A stretch of DNA of 64,000 bases from Aradus depressus (GCA_963662175.1 OY759225.1:2294001-2358000); one strand, 5' to 3'; shown: positions 10,372-21,973, counted from the first letter of the stretch. Numbers and translations are program-made. The notes: generated by a model not told the origin, from the sequence alone.

Positions 10372-10461
10372 GTCTACTGAGCTGAAGATCGCGATTGTGA
10401 AACCCAGCCCTTCGGTTTTTTATCTGGGAGGCAAAAAAAACCCTTGAGCCAGCCGTCCTTC
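10372..10461 (+). mobile_element. SINE head fragment
   Basis: TCTACTGAGCTGAAGATCGC to TTTATCTGGGAGGC and GAGCCAGCCGTCCTTC. It joins an R-family end at 10462. Confidence 0.7.
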
Positions 10462-10508
10462 TGACCGATTACATAACTTCCCTTGTACCTCGTAGAGCTG
10501 GGGAAGTT
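10462..10508 (-). repeat. R-family hairpin terminus
   Basis: GACCGATTACATAACTTCCC then CTTGTACCTCGTAGAGCTG and GGGAAG. Confidence 0.75.
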
Positions 10509-10559
10509 CGAAATAATAATGCAAATCGATTGCATTTCGATGTCTCGTGTAGATGATAC

Positions 10560-10705
10560 TGGGTGGGATAGTGTGTGCACCAAGGGACCTTAAGGATCCA
10601 CTGCTCTTATCGTTACCTGTACAGGTTTAATTAGGGTTTATTAATCTTTATGACATCGTACAGGCACATTTCATTTCCCCTCCGAAGGAAGGCGTCCTCC
10701 TGTCT
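10560..10705 (-). mobile_element. SINE variant tail fragment
   Basis: Diverged copy: GGGATAGTGTGTGCACCAAG, GGACCTTAAGGATCCACTG, ATGACATCGTACAGGC and CCTCCGAAGGAAGGCGT in SINE order on the minus strand. Confidence 0.6.
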
Positions 10706-11199
10706 CACGTAACCATTGTACATTGCTGGCATTCATGGAGCTTTCATTGGCACAGGATCTGATCGCTTAAAGCGGGCAACCGAGAAAAGTAGAAAACAAA
10801 TCTAAATGGTTATCGATTGGACGAGTTGTGGTGGGGCGCGGGAGGGGGTGAAAAGTTATACTTGGAAAATAAGTGTGGTGTGTGTGTGTGTGTGGGAGAG
10901 AAGGATTGCACACATGCGCAAAACACATCCCAAGATATATATTAATGGAGATATAAAGATAGGATGTGCGGAGCCCTTTGTTTTCCCGCCCTGACAGTGG
11001 GAGGAGGGGGGAGATAAATGGGCGGGGGCGGTTCTTTTTACCCGGGAAAACTTCACCCCCTTCCCGCCTCCCCGACCCACACAGTTTCAACCCAACCTGT
11101 CTGTTGCCTACACCATTGGCATCAGTTATATCCATGGCTGCCTTCCTGCTAACAATATCCTATTCATCATTTTCGTTTATATTAGATTTGTAGACTGGG
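10706..11199. other. Low-complexity stretch with GT microsatellite
   Basis: GTGTGTGTGTGTGTG at 10876; overlapping open frames on both strands follow the GC-rich segment 10970-11100 and look incidental. Confidence 0.4.
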
Positions 11200-11460
11200 T
11201 CCCAATGGGCGAGTTGGTCACTTTGAGAGCCACACGGGTTCGAATCCCGACCTGGCAGTAATCTTATGTATGAAGTAGTGGCCAATCGTTCGACAAGACA
11301 TGTGACATACATGCTCGCAGGATCGGCACTTTTGGGGAAGATGAACCAATTTTTGAAGTGAAATTTCTTTTAAATAGTTGTGTGTCACGAAACCCCAGCT
11401 CCCATTTCTTTCGTGACGAACATACAACGGATGTGACGCACAAGGGTTCAACTGGCAATA
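11200..11460 (+). repeat. Possible second tRNA-like SINE
   Basis: TGGGCGAGTTGGTCACTTTG and GGGTTCGAATCCCGACCTGG have A-box- and B-box-like sequence 31 bp apart, unlike the main SINE. Downstream sequence to about 11460 has no other copy in this window, so family status is unproven. No cloverleaf can be drawn that would make it a true tRNA. Confidence 0.4.
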
Positions 11461-11804
11461 TAATCAGCAGTTTATTATTATACCATTTATATCTTCCTCA
11501 GACCTGTATCTATCATTCACTCATTAATGTATTTTGCAGTCATGTTTCTACCAGTTTCCCGATTCATAAAAAATCTTGTACCAAGTAAGGGTTAAAACAC
11601 CCATAAACTATAGTGACTTATTTCCATGTTATAACCACCATGTAGAACATGTAATTGTTGATCTGGTGAAATAAAGAAATAAAGAAGATTATTATACCCG
11701 TTATAATATTTATATTATTTAAGGCTATTATTTCATTTTTAGAGAGTTCTGAAAACTTATGACGTAAGAAGTAGTAATGTGAAAACCTATTAATATAATG
11801 CAGT

Positions 11805-12011
11805 TATTATGACTCATTTCGCCTACTACCAGAGTGCTCTCGCAGTGACTCTACTATGGGAGTTCTAAATTTTGCCTACCCTAAATATCTATTCACATGC
11901 ATGCTTAGTTTATTTTACCTCCCAGATAAAATAAAATAAGGGCCGGGTTTTGAACCCGCGATCTTGACCTCAGTAAGCAAGCACGCATACCACTGAGCTA
12001 TCGGCGTCCTC
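11805..12011 (-). mobile_element. SINE copy with internal deletion
   Basis: ATTATGACTCATTTCGCCTA to GAGCTATCGGCGTCCTC. About 100 bp of the body between ATCTATTCAC and ATGCTTAGTTTATTTTACCT are missing. Confidence 0.88.
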
Positions 12012-12758
12012 TACTTTGATTATATATTTCACGGATTCATTCTCCCGATGATATAATTCCTAGAATCACTAAATGTTGATGCGGCATTAAACCCAAGTCG
12101 GATAACCGGGGTTTTACTACATATCCGTACATGGTATGAACATGTATTTGTGTATCTTATCCTCTCTATATTAGTTCAATATTTTCTTATACCTATAAGT
12201 AGCTAAATACCTGTATTTACAGTTAAATTACTTTTTTTTGTTTTTTTCTAAAAAAAAAAACATTTATTACAAAATTGAGCTAGATAATCCTGCTTGTACA
12301 ATTCTAAAGATATATCGGTGGATCTCAACATACTTACGTACTGTAATCTTATGATTTGTAATGGTAGTACTACCATATTTGTAATGGTAGTACTATTATT
12401 ATTTTTTTAAAGTTTTAAACTTATCCTTCATTGTTCATCTAAGTCCATGGCCATTTAAAGTTTACCTAATGGATCGTAAAAGTGTATCTGTTCCTTGAAA
12501 CCTTCATAATATATCGTTAATATATAGTTGTATACTGGTTCCACTCTACACTAGTATTTCATTTTTTTACAGGGAACACTTCAATTTGTTTTTTTCATTT
12601 TTCGCGTAGTTGATTAAACAAAACTATACATAGAGTGGGGCTTAAAAATAAGAAATGGTGGGGGGGGGGGGCGGGGGGGGTTGGGTTACAATAAAAAGTG
12701 GTTCATGGCATCATTCCCCAGCAAGAAATAATCAATTTGGCAAGTGCTAAAACTCAAT
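12012..12758. other. AT-rich, G homopolymer, no gene
   Basis: TTTGTAATGGTAGTACTA is repeated near 12355 and 12380; a G run lies at 12658-12680. Confidence 0.4.
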
Positions 12759-13052
12759 GAGGGCGCCGGTAGCTCAGTGGTATGCGTGCTTGCCTTCTGA
12801 GCTCAAGATCGTGGGTTCGAAACCCGACCGAGGAGGCTCTGAGAGGTAAAATAAACTTAAGCACGCCGTCCTTTGAATGGGACGTTAAGCGATTGTCCCG
12901 AGCCTGTACGATGTCAGGTTAAAGACCCCTCTACCCTTGGTGAATAAAAAATAGAGTCGGGCTCGTGTCCACCAGAGTGACGAAAGAGCACTCTGGTAGT
13001 AGACGATATGACTTCGTAGTTGAAGCTCGGGCATGAGTCATAATAACTAACT
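12759..13052 (+). mobile_element. SINE copy, nearly complete
   Basis: Intact head GAGGGCGCCGGTAGCTCAGT and GTGGGTTCGAAACCCGACC; small deletions after the B box and around 12925; ends GGCATGAGTCATAATAACTA. Confidence 0.92.
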
Positions 13053-13059
13053 ATATGCT

Positions 13060-13515
13060 TCTGAATCTAAGGGTATTTAAGTCAAGTCCCTCTTCTCTGC
13101 TCCTCCCTTTCCTTCCACCGATTTCGCGGAAAATTAATAAGTCCCATCCTTAAGGGGTTTTGAATTTACATATGAAATTTTGTGTCGATACATGATACAT
13201 TCATTATAACGGCAGTTATTAAAGTTTTTATGTTAAGCCTCTTCCTAATCCCCCCCCCCCCCCCCACCACTTACCTTTGGCCGATTTGGCTGAAAATTAA
13301 TAGGTGTCGTCCTTAGAGGGTTCTGGGTACACTTATATAATTTCGTGTCGATTCATTCATTCTACCAGGAGTTATCATGTTCATACATACATACACATAG
13401 ATGGACATTTTTTTTTTTTATTTTTGCAATCAAGGAGTCGAAAAACATTAAATTCCGATGAAAATTCAACATCGAATTTCTGACCTATTATGTAACTTCC
13501 CCTATAAAGAAGTGA
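13060..13515 (-). repeat. R-family copy with C homopolymer
   Basis: From CTCCCTTTCCTTCCACCGAT to ACCTATTATGTAACTTCCCC and TATAAAG. The C run at 13251-13265 follows CTAAT, the module position where other copies also carry a run. Confidence 0.85.
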
Positions 13516-13735
13516 GATGTGGTAGGTGAATCACCAGTGTTGCATTATCTGTAATAAACTTAGTTTCTCCTCTCGCTCTAAACCCTTTTCGCCTTTTGCG
13601 CGATCTGGCTGACAATCCTTATATGGGGTTCTAAGTCCACATTGACTGTCGATATATTTATTCTAAAAGGTTTTCATATTCACACGTCATCATTGACTTT
13701 GGGGCCGATTACATAACTTCCCCTGTACTCCCTTA
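13516..13735 (-). repeat. R-family copy, short internal-deletion form
   Basis: GTGAATCACCAGTGTTGCAT (3' end), GTTTCTCCTCTCGCTCTAAA, one module, then GCCGATTACATAACTTCCCC at the hairpin end. Lies head to tail with the preceding copy. Confidence 0.8.
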
Positions 13736-14038
13736 TGGGTAAATAAAATTAAGATGAACATTCATTGCAAATTGACTTATGACATCATAGAATTTTCTTA
13801 ATAAAAAAAAAAAGTGCAGGATTTGTATTGACCCCCTGCCATTGACCCCTGGGGGGTCGATATCCGGAGTAGGGGGGCGACAGGGGGGCTGAGGTAAGCG
13901 AGATGAATAACGACTAACCTTGCCAAGATGAATAGCTACCGCCCTGCCGTACCGCCGCGCCTTCATTTCCAGGGCAACCTTCCACTCTATTTAAAATACT
14001 TCTCCGGGGAAAAATGTATACCATATTTTGTAAAAAAT

Positions 14039-14112
14039 GGAGGGGGGGGGGGGTGGGGGGGGACAGTCTCTTCCGGAGGGGGGGGGGTGGGGGGGGACAG
14101 TCTCTTCCCGTC
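14039..14112 (+). repeat. Two copies of a G-rich unit
   Basis: GGAGGGGGG...TGGGGGGGGACAG then TCTCTTCCG, repeated once. Able to form G-quadruplexes. Confidence 0.8.
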
Positions 14113-14277
14113 AGAGATGAGGTGATATATCATAGAGAGGGAGAGACAGCAGCAGTCAGAGTCCAACGGCTGTGGGGAAGTTCAATTTGAGTTACTTTAG
14201 TGGAAGTTAGCTGATGCGAGTAGTGTATAAAGGCCGGTTCTATCTCAAGTGGTGGTGGGAGAACCTTTGACCCTTCC

Positions 14278-14500
14278 CCCACCATTATAACCTCCCCATG
14301 TGGTTATCCGTGTCAGGTTATGTCACTAAACAGTCACCCCCACTACTATAACCTTCCCGTGTGGTTATCCGTGTCAGGTTATATTACCTCCAATCATCCC
14401 CTCCATTGTAACCATCTCATGTGGTTATCCGTGTCAGGTTATGTTACCCTTAATCACCATTGCAGCCTCCCCATGTGGTTATCCGTGTCAACTGGTGGTG
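14278..14500 (+). repeat. About 61-bp tandem repeat, 4 copies
   Basis: GTGGTTATCCGTGTCAGGTT occurs at 14300, 14361, 14421 and 14475 (last one shortened). Confidence 0.9.
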
Positions 14501-14519
14501 GGTGGTGGGATCTGTGACA

Positions 14520-15089
14520 ACCTTTGACGCTTCCCCCACCCACCATACGGGTGATTAAGGGTAACATAACCGTGAGAGTTATCGTGTTCAAAGACGGACA
14601 GGAAATCAGCAATTATTTTTTATTTTTTTTGAAATTAGGTAGCCGGAAAACACGAAATTCCTGTGAAAACTCAACATGGAAGTCACTGCATTGCATAAAA
14701 AGAATAACTAAATAAATTAATATTATTGACAATGATGAGGGATGATTCGAAGCCACTCAACCGCTCACATTTTTTTTCTCCTCCACCCCCGGTGCAACCC
14801 TCGCTTTTCGCATCCCCTCCAATAATTAATATTTAATTTTAATGAATACGTAATGTGAGTATGTCACACATTTTTTACATTTATATTTCGCCATCAGCGT
14901 AAATTTATAAATAAATTATTTTGTATATTCTTTTAAGTATTATACAGTATTGACAATTTTTCAGTTTATTTATACACTTTTTTTTTTAGGTTTTCGTTGG
15001 TCGTTTACTGCAAAACGAAACACTATAACGTGAGGCTATACATCTGAAACTTTAGGCAATGTTCAAGGGTAAAATCAGGACCTGAGTGT
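14520..15089. other. No gene; R-like trace then AT-rich DNA
   Basis: GAGAGTTATCGTGTTCAAAG to ACACGAAATTCCTGTGAAAA (14572-14670) is a decayed minus-strand R interior. The remainder is AT-rich. Confidence 0.5.
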
Positions 15090-15220
15090 CTTCCCCAGCT
15101 CGTATTAATTAAAAGCGTTTTCGCGTTCTCTCTCTGCGAAGCCAATCCACCGATTTGGGTGAAAGTCAATAGATGTCTTACTCCGGTACTGAATTCTCAT
15201 ATAAATTACACACTCTGGCG
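15090..15220 (-). repeat. R-family 3' part
   Basis: GTCTTCCCCAGCTCGTATTA, GTTTTCGCGTTCTCTCTCTG, GATTTGGGTGAAAGTCAATA. Confidence 0.7.
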
Positions 15221-15484
15221 AGGTTTTAGAGGACAGGCTTTTAATTTGGCGCCGGGGGCTATAACTGCCGTGTGCCGTCTACAAACTGGGATATCCCCCC
15301 CGCCGCTGTAGCTTACCCTTCATCCGGCCCTCGTAATAATAGCTGTTGAATATTAATCACTTCCTCTCTGATCCTCAACCGGGGTGCCGCGGCAGTGAGG
15401 GCTGCCGCGCGATTTTTATGGCATGTAAGAATAAATATTAGCACAAAATAATGGGAAAAAAAAAGTAGATTGTTGTTGTTGTTG

Positions 15485-15605
15485 TTGGAAAGTACATAGC
15501 CGGTGACGACTTTTTTTTGGAATAAGGGGTTTGGAAAACATGAAATTCCGTTGATAACTCAGCATCGAATTTCAGTGCGATTCGTGCAGCCGGGGGAGAA
15601 AAACA
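15485..15605 (+). repeat. R-family end fused to R 5' interior
   Basis: GGAAAGTACATAGCCGGTGA reads as a plus-strand 3' end, followed by GGAAAACATGAAATTCCGTT and AACTCAGCATCGAATTT, which is minus-strand 5' interior. A rearranged junction. Confidence 0.6.
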
Positions 15606-15949
15606 CTAATATTAAAGGACAATCTAATTTGAACGAATTGGTAGCTTTAAATGTGAAGGGTAACACTATAGAATCTCATAAAGAACAATTAAAAAGATCT
15701 GGAATCAAATTGGAAGAAAGAGAGGATGGGAGGACGGAGGGATGCCTCTTTCAGGAGATGCAGGAAGATATCCTCTTGAGACGTAATATCTTGAAGGGCC
15801 ACAAGATAATAACAAGGGATCACTAGAGTGGGTACTTGGAAGGGTAGATGCTGAACCCTAGGAGGGTCCTGCGGGGACATCTAGGGTATCCTTCTGCCTC
15901 TAATAGGATAATAATTGACACTTAGCGGGAATAGAATGGTTAACTTTCT
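15606..15949. other. Unrecognised, one 107-codon open frame
   Basis: The frame from 15503 has a charged, Lys/Glu-rich end (SHKEQLKRSGIKLEEREDG) that could be part of a retrotransposon gag-like or unknown ORF, but its first third is R sequence. Confidence 0.25.
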
Positions 15950-16815
15950 TGGCTCGTTGCTTTCTTCAACGTTGTACCTTCCGGCTTATATACCGAAGGC
16001 AACTACATATACCTGATGACCATCTGGATGACTATACTAATCTGGTCATACTCGACTTCATCACAGTCTTCTTCAGCTGGCTTTTGATGTCAACAGGTTG
16101 GCCCCACTACACCCTCTTATTGATCCATGCCTCGTTGGTTTCTTCAACACCTTATCTCCCGTCTAGTCCACCGACTTCTCTACATATACCTGATGACCAT
16201 CTAGATGATCCTACTAACCTGGTCACAGTTGACTGGTATCCCTCATCACAGCATTCTTCAGTTGACTTTTGATGTCAACAGGTTGGCCCCATTACACCCT
16301 CTTATTGATCGATGCCTCGTTGGTTTCTTCAACACCTTATCTCCCGTCTAGTCCACCGACTTCTCTACATATACCTGATGACCATCTAGATGATCCTACT
16401 AACCTGGTCACAGTTGACTGGTATCCCTCATCACAGCATTCTTCAGTTGACTTTTGATGTCAACAGGTTGGCCCCATTACACCCTCTTATTGATCCATGC
16501 CTCGTTGGTTTCTTCAACACCTTATCTCCCGTCTAGTCCACCGACTTCTCTACATATACCTGATGACCATCTAGATGATCCTACTTACCTGGTCACAGTT
16601 GTCTGGTATCCCTCATCACAGCCTTCTTCAGTTGACTTTTGATGTCAACAGGTTGGCCCCATTACACCCTCTCATTAATCCATGCCTCGTTGGTTTCTTC
16701 AACACCTTATCTCCCGTCTAGTCCACCGACTCCTATACATATACCTGATGACCATCTAGATGATCCTACTAATCTGGTCACCCGTCATCATAGCCTTCAG
16801 TTGGCCCTTCAATAG
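15950..16815 (+). repeat. 185-bp tandem repeat, about 4.5 copies
   Basis: GATGTCAACAGGTTGGCCCC begins at 16086, 16271, 16456 and 16641, exactly 185 bp apart. Outer copies are diverged. The 62-codon open frames inside overlap repeat boundaries and have no independent support. Confidence 0.95.
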
Positions 16816-17580
16816 TTTCCAGGCCACTACACCTAAATGGCGGTCCCCTACCTATTTGAGGTCAAGTACTCCTTGAAGACCCCAATCCTAAGTACATCTC
16901 TGTAGCAGCTTCCAGGGTCATATTACTCAGTATATCTTTATTTCAGTACTTACAACAAATGTGCGCTTCACTATTGTATATTACTGTAGATAGAATCCTT
17001 ACGTTATAAGGGATGGTTGTTTCCATGCGTTAACATGAAAATAATAAATTCAAAATACCCACTTGGTGCTTTGCTCAGCTCAGCGTGTAGTTATCGCACG
17101 ACTGACAGATGGCAATAGGTTTTTGAAAAGAACTCATGTGTGCCGATGTTGAAAACGGTTCAACGTGTTGTGGATAATCTGCCGAGAAATTATACGTTTT
17201 GTGCGGTCCGCCCACTAGATCTGCATTTCCCCTCACACAATATGTCACGTACGGTATGTAGCAACCCCTCCTCTTCTCTCCTACGTTTTGTACCTCCCCC
17301 TTTCCTCTCTACGTTTCTCTAGTTCTTTCTTTTCTTCTCCTTTGTACACTTATTCCTTTGTATGATCGTCACTACTATTGGCACTTTTGAAAAGTTGATT
17401 TTTTTCTTGTTTTTTCTCTCGCGCTCAGCCACAATGAAGAAAAAAATGTGAAAAAAAGTTGGTGAAACTTCCCCAGCTTAAATTAAACAACCAACTTCAG
17501 CTAAAAAAAAATCGATTTTATTAATAGGTCTTTTACTCAGGGACTTCTGAATCCTCATAATAAATTTAATGTTAAGTTAG
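16816..17580. other. No recognisable feature
   Basis: Moderately AT-rich, pyrimidine-rich from 17250 to 17440. CTTCCCCAGCTTAAATTAAA at 17468 is a trace of an R 3' end. Confidence 0.35.
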
Positions 17581-17782
17581 TTTTTGTTACTCGCATCGCC
17601 TACTAGAGCGCTCTTTCGTCGCTCTGGTGGACATGATCCCGACTCTACAATGGGAATCCTAAATGTTGCCTTCCCAGGTCTTTCCACCTAGGGTAGGGGT
17701 CATTAACTAGTACCTGACATCGTACAAGCTCGGGATCATGTCTTAACGTACCGTCCAAAGGACGGCATGCTCAAGGTTTTTT
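17581..17782 (-). mobile_element. SINE copy, head lost at the 70-bp minisatellite
   Basis: TTTTTGTTACTCGCATCGCC to GACGGCATGCTCAAGGTTTT; it is cut off exactly where the tandem array at 17783 begins. Confidence 0.85.
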
Positions 17783-18152
17783 CACCTCCCTCTCCTGGTA
17801 CACTCCTAGTTGACGCGTTACAGTGGCATAACGGGCCCTCAGGCCTCCTAACCACCTCCCTCTCCTGGAACACTCCTAGTTGCCGCGTTACAGTGACATA
17901 ACGCGCCCTCAGGCCTCCTAACCACCTCCCTCTCCTGGTACACTCCTAGTTGCCGCGTTACAGTGACATAACGCGCCCTCAGGCCTCCTAACCACCTCCC
18001 TCTCCTGGTACACTCCTAGTTGACGCGCTACAGTGACATAACGCGCCCTCAGACCTCCTAGCCACCTCCCTCTCCTGGTACACTCCTAGTTGACGCGTTA
18101 CAGTGACATAACGCGCCCTCAGACCTCCTAACCACCTCCCTCTCCTCGCCTC
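17783..18152 (+). repeat. 70-bp tandem repeat, about 5 copies
   Basis: CACCTCCCTCTCCTGG starts at 17783, 17853, 17923, 17993, 18063 and 18133. The unit contains GTTACAGTGACATAACGCGC and the array ends in CTCGCCTCCTCAG. Confidence 0.95.
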
Positions 18153-18548
18153 CTCAGATCTACCGCCAGTCCCAGTCCCGCCCTCAATCGATTTCAATTT
18201 AAACACAGACCGCTCCTCCCACTCTACCGGACTTATTTCTTTTTATACTTTTTCCTTCATTTTTTTCTCTCCTGTTTTCTTGTGTATTCCTCTTTGTGTT
18301 CTCCATTTTTATATAAAATTTGTTCCGAGGAGGCTGCCAGATTTTGCCTTTTGTCACTTTTTTCAGTCTTCATTCTAACGATTACGACTGAAACCCCCAA
18401 TGCTCTTTTCGCATCTCCTTATTCTACTTATCCTAGATACAGTGGACGTAGCTAAATTGCTCTGAGGCCAGGATTATTTGTATTACAATCAGAGTTACCT
18501 ATCTCAACTTTTTATCTAAAATGAATTATTCACGTGGATGCATTTTAG

Positions 18549-19137
18549 GTACTTCCCCAGAACGAATCTTAATCACTTAACTTTTCGCTCCCTCTCTTAT
18601 ACCAGACGACTGTTTGCGCTAATATTCAACAGTTGACTTACATAAGAGCTCCTAAATCCTCATACTAAATTTTTTTTCGCTAAATTCATTACATCGGGAG
18701 TTATTAGGGTGTTTGATTTGAACCTCCTCCCTGAACCCCCCCCCCCCCCCCCCCCCCCCCTCTTCCCTGAAATCCCCCTGCTTCCCTTCAGCCGATGGGG
18801 ATTTTTCAAAAAATTACGGCCTTATGGTGTTTTGTATTCACATATGAAATTGTATGTCGATACATATATTACAACGACAGTTATTACAGTATTTATCATA
18901 AGCCTTCCCCCTAATCCCTCCCTTCCCTTTGGTCGATTTGGCTGAAAAACCATAGCTGCCGTTGTTAGAGGGTTCTGAATTCGAGTATAAAATTTCGTCG
19001 TGATTCATTCATTCTAACGGGAGTTATGTAAATTCTAACGCATAGACATTTTTTTTATCATATTTGGAATCTAGAGGTCGGAAAATTCCATTTTTTTTAC
19101 CGATTACATAACTTCCCCTATACTTCATCTAGCTGGG
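18549..19137 (-). repeat. R-family copy, complete, 589 bp
   Basis: Starts TACTTCCCCAGAACGAATCT, ends CCGATTACATAACTTCCCCT, TACTTCATCTAGCTGGGA. About 24 C at 18737-18761 interrupt the first module. Confidence 0.9.
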
Positions 19138-19502
19138 ATCAAAGCCTAATGTTGACAAACAAACCTAGCATCCAATGCAGCAAATATTGTAACTGGAGGG
19201 GCGGACTCAGAGGATATGGCGCCCGGGGCGAGGCCCCAACATTTGGTGCCCCTTCTGTGGGGAGAGAGGTTGCCTGCCAGATGGCTAGGATATATTGTGG
19301 AGGGTCGGGCATCCCACATTCCTCCAATAAAGAGATGCTTTCGAAAATAGTCTGAGCAAGTCACGGAGCATATCAGCAGTAACAGGTCTAATTGTTAATT
19401 GTGAACGTGATAGTTCGCGAAACTACCCCGGAAGAGGCTAACACAGGTTGACCTCGAAATACAAATATTGTTAAACTTTCACAAATTCTATTTGTCTGTT
19501 TT

Positions 19503-19722
19503 GAGACGCCAGTAGCTCAGATGTAGCGTCCTTGACTACTGGAAAGTGAGCAAATCTTGAGCTCGCCGTTCGTCGGTCAGGAATCGGCCGGTCCCGAGTC
19601 TGTGTGATGTCAGGTACTTGTTAAAGACTTTTACCTTAGGTAACTAAACATGGATAGCACTTCCATTGTAGAGTCGACTCTGGTAGTAGGCGGTATGACT
19701 TCGTAGTTAAAGCCCGGGCTTG
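19503..19722 (+). mobile_element. SINE copy, diverged and deleted
   Basis: Head GAGACGCCAGTAGCTCAGAT; B-box region missing; continues GAGTCTGTGTGATGTCAGGT to GTAGTTAAAGCCCGGGCT. Confidence 0.8.
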
Positions 19723-19804
19723 CTGATTGGCTGCTTGAGTTGCGTCTGTGTGTTGTGGGATGTGTAGAGAGGGAAAAGTAAGGGGTTAAGTGAATTGACT
19801 TGAG

Positions 19805-20660
19805 AACCTCCAGCTAGGGATCTATCGATACAAGTAAAGTATCGATACTTTTATTCGATACCAAGTAATTTTGGTACCGATACTTTTCTTTCGATACCAA
19901 GTAGGTATCGAATATACATTACTTGTATCGATTCAGAGTACTCGTTTCAAATTTCAACAATTAAAAAAAATTATATAAATTTTTCAATTCATCAAAAAAA
20001 ATCTGCAATAAAATATTGAACTCAAATAACTACGCAGGACCGTAGCGTGATGCGTCCTTATTTCTTACCTTATTTACATTAAATGGTTAATCGTTTATGA
20101 AGGTATACGTTAGTTTAATTTTGAAGAGAACCGTCAACATATTTACGATTTCACCATTTTATTTATATTTTCCATTCTCTCAATTTTAAATTATACTGCC
20201 TCGTCCTGCGGCGAAAGTGTCGATTTATTACAATAAGAACGATTCGATATCAGCGACTTGCAAAAAGTGTTTTAAAAAAGTGAAATATTGTGGGAATACG
20301 AATAGTCTCCAGTAGTTTCATATACATAGTAAAAATAAATTGTATGTTTATTTTATAATGCTTATTATTTTCGGTATGTTTTAAAAAATATAATTTATCT
20401 TATTCGATTTGATTTATTTGTTTCTTATGCCCACTACAATATCTCATTTATAGCTTTCAAATTTTATAGTTTTTTTATTATTATATAGGTATATATATAT
20501 ATATATATATATTATACATGGTTTAAAATTAATTCTAACGAACCACTCGATTCAATCGATACGAGTAGGTATCGATACTTTTTTTTTCGTTACTTGAGTA
20601 ATATCGAAAGTTTATTCGATACTAATCATGAGTAAAAGTATCGATACTTTTTGAGTTGGG
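19805..20660 (+). mobile_element. hAT-like relic with TATCGATAC-rich ends
   Basis: Both ends are rich in inverted and direct TATCGATAC/GTATCGATA blocks (19814-19935, 20549-20658). Between them, at about 20206-20334, a frame reads KVSIYYNKNDSISATC, KKCFKKVKYCGNTNS and, past a stop, FHIHSK: the C-x2-C ... GNT-S-L ... H-x-H pattern of a BED zinc finger, as at the N-terminus of ZBED/hAT transposases. No catalytic domain remains. Exact borders are uncertain. Confidence 0.6.
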
Positions 20661-21125
20661 GAAGTACATTGCGTGTTGGGATTCATCGGTGACATTTTTC
20701 TTCAAGTGTATTACCGTGTGCTAAATAACCACATGTGCAGAGGTTACGATCCCCCGTTTAATGATCCATCAGATTTGATGCCTAATAGAGGTAAGGAAGA
20801 TTAGAAGAAGATTAATGGGAACTTATAAGCCGTGGATAAATCATGACATGACTTAGCTGATTATAGAAGAAGAATGCAGAAGAAAAAAAAAAATGCTATT
20901 TCGAAAGGTTCCAAAGCAGAAGTGATAATGGTAGAATGTAGGACACAGAGAGGGCCATGGATACCCGGGTGGGGAGAGGTGTCTTGCCAAACATAGAGCG
21001 AACAAATCATACGGATCAACGTGTGTTGGTCGTTAAACTGAACGGATGAGGGGTGTGAAACTTGAGCCCCCCCTCCACTAAGTATAACTTACATGATTTT
21101 AGAAATAACTTGAAATTTTCATTTA

Positions 21126-21973
21126 CAGTAAAAACCGTTTATAAGAACATCCAAGGGACCGTCTGAACTTGGTTCTTAAACCCGATAGTTGCTATATCCG
21201 GTAATCATTTTTTTCTGTTTAATTATCGATCCATTTTTTGAAAGTTGAAGCCTCTTTCCTCTGGAACTACTTTTAAGGGGTTGAAATTAGCAACCGCATT
21301 TAGTAACAACAGTTTTGCAAAATCATTTGCTTTTGCTTGCAAAATTGGTCCATTTATCGGAATGTTTGCACTTCTTTGAACCTTGAACCACTGCAACAGA
21401 GCTTTTTCGACATCACCATGAGAACTTGTACGAATTTTTTTCCTGCTGGTACGATCGTTTTCGAATTCTTCTTTTAATTTTTGACGGTTCTTAAAAATGT
21501 TTGTAATGGTTGCATTACTCACCTTTAGTTCATTTGACAAAGCTCCATTCGTTCTCCATTTTCCAAACGAGAAATTATATGAAGTTTTTCCTCCACCGTA
21601 AAGGTTTTTCGTTTTTTTTTTTCACTCATTGCACCGTTCTGTTTGAACAACTGCAGAGAACTGAGAATGTGTAGTCAGTAAATAATGTAAACAACGACGG
21701 AAACATTCCATGAAAATAATTGATTACTATTTTCGTAGAATATTTTATGTCTGAACTCCTCATTTGTTTTCTCATGAAGTTCTTATAAAAGCTTTGTTTT
21801 CTCAGAAATCCATTAACTTTAGGTCACTTAAAGCGATTTGTTCTTACTAACCATGTTCTTATAACCATATATTATTTACATTAAGTTGCATTAAAGCTGG
21901 CCGGGAACTTGAAATTTCGTTCTTATAATCGATATGTTTTTACAACCGGTGTTCTTTTAAACGATTTTTACTG
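21126..21973 (-). mobile_element. Tigger/pogo-like Tc1-mariner element, internally deleted
   Basis: The ends are inverted copies: left CAGTAAAAACCGTTTATAAG, right the complement of CAGTAAAAATCGTTTAAAAG. A TA dinucleotide flanks each side (21124-21125 and 21974-21975), as expected for Tc1/mariner/pogo. At 848 bp it is far shorter than an autonomous element and lacks the DDD catalytic region. It carries only the N-terminal DNA-binding part of the transposase. Confidence 0.9.
21223..21640 (-). pseudogene. Tigger-type transposase, N-terminal fragment, frameshifted
   Basis: On the minus strand an ATG at about 21630 opens a lysine-rich start followed by TFTVEEKLHIISRLENGER, a Psq-type helix-turn-helix. 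A -1 shift near 21550 is needed to continue into VSNATITNIFKNRQKLKEEF and then VEKALLQWFKVQRSANIPI and NGPILQAKANDFAK, which is the CENP-B-type helix-turn-helix of Tigger transposases. The frame then runs out. The frameshift and the missing DDE/D domain make it non-functional as transposase. Confidence 0.85.

Noticed and set aside
10767..11135. Minus-strand 122-codon open frame
   Set aside because: Low-complexity composition from a GT repeat and C-rich tracts, and overlapped by other frames on both strands; no known domain.
12759..12835. tRNA gene at SINE heads
   Set aside because: The A and B boxes are tRNA-like, but the sequence between and around them does not form a cloverleaf and continues into the SINE body; the same head recurs in dozens of copies.
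15949..16642. Three similar 62- to 107-codon open frames
   Set aside because: They repeat with the 185-bp tandem unit and begin wherever an in-frame ATG falls; no domain.
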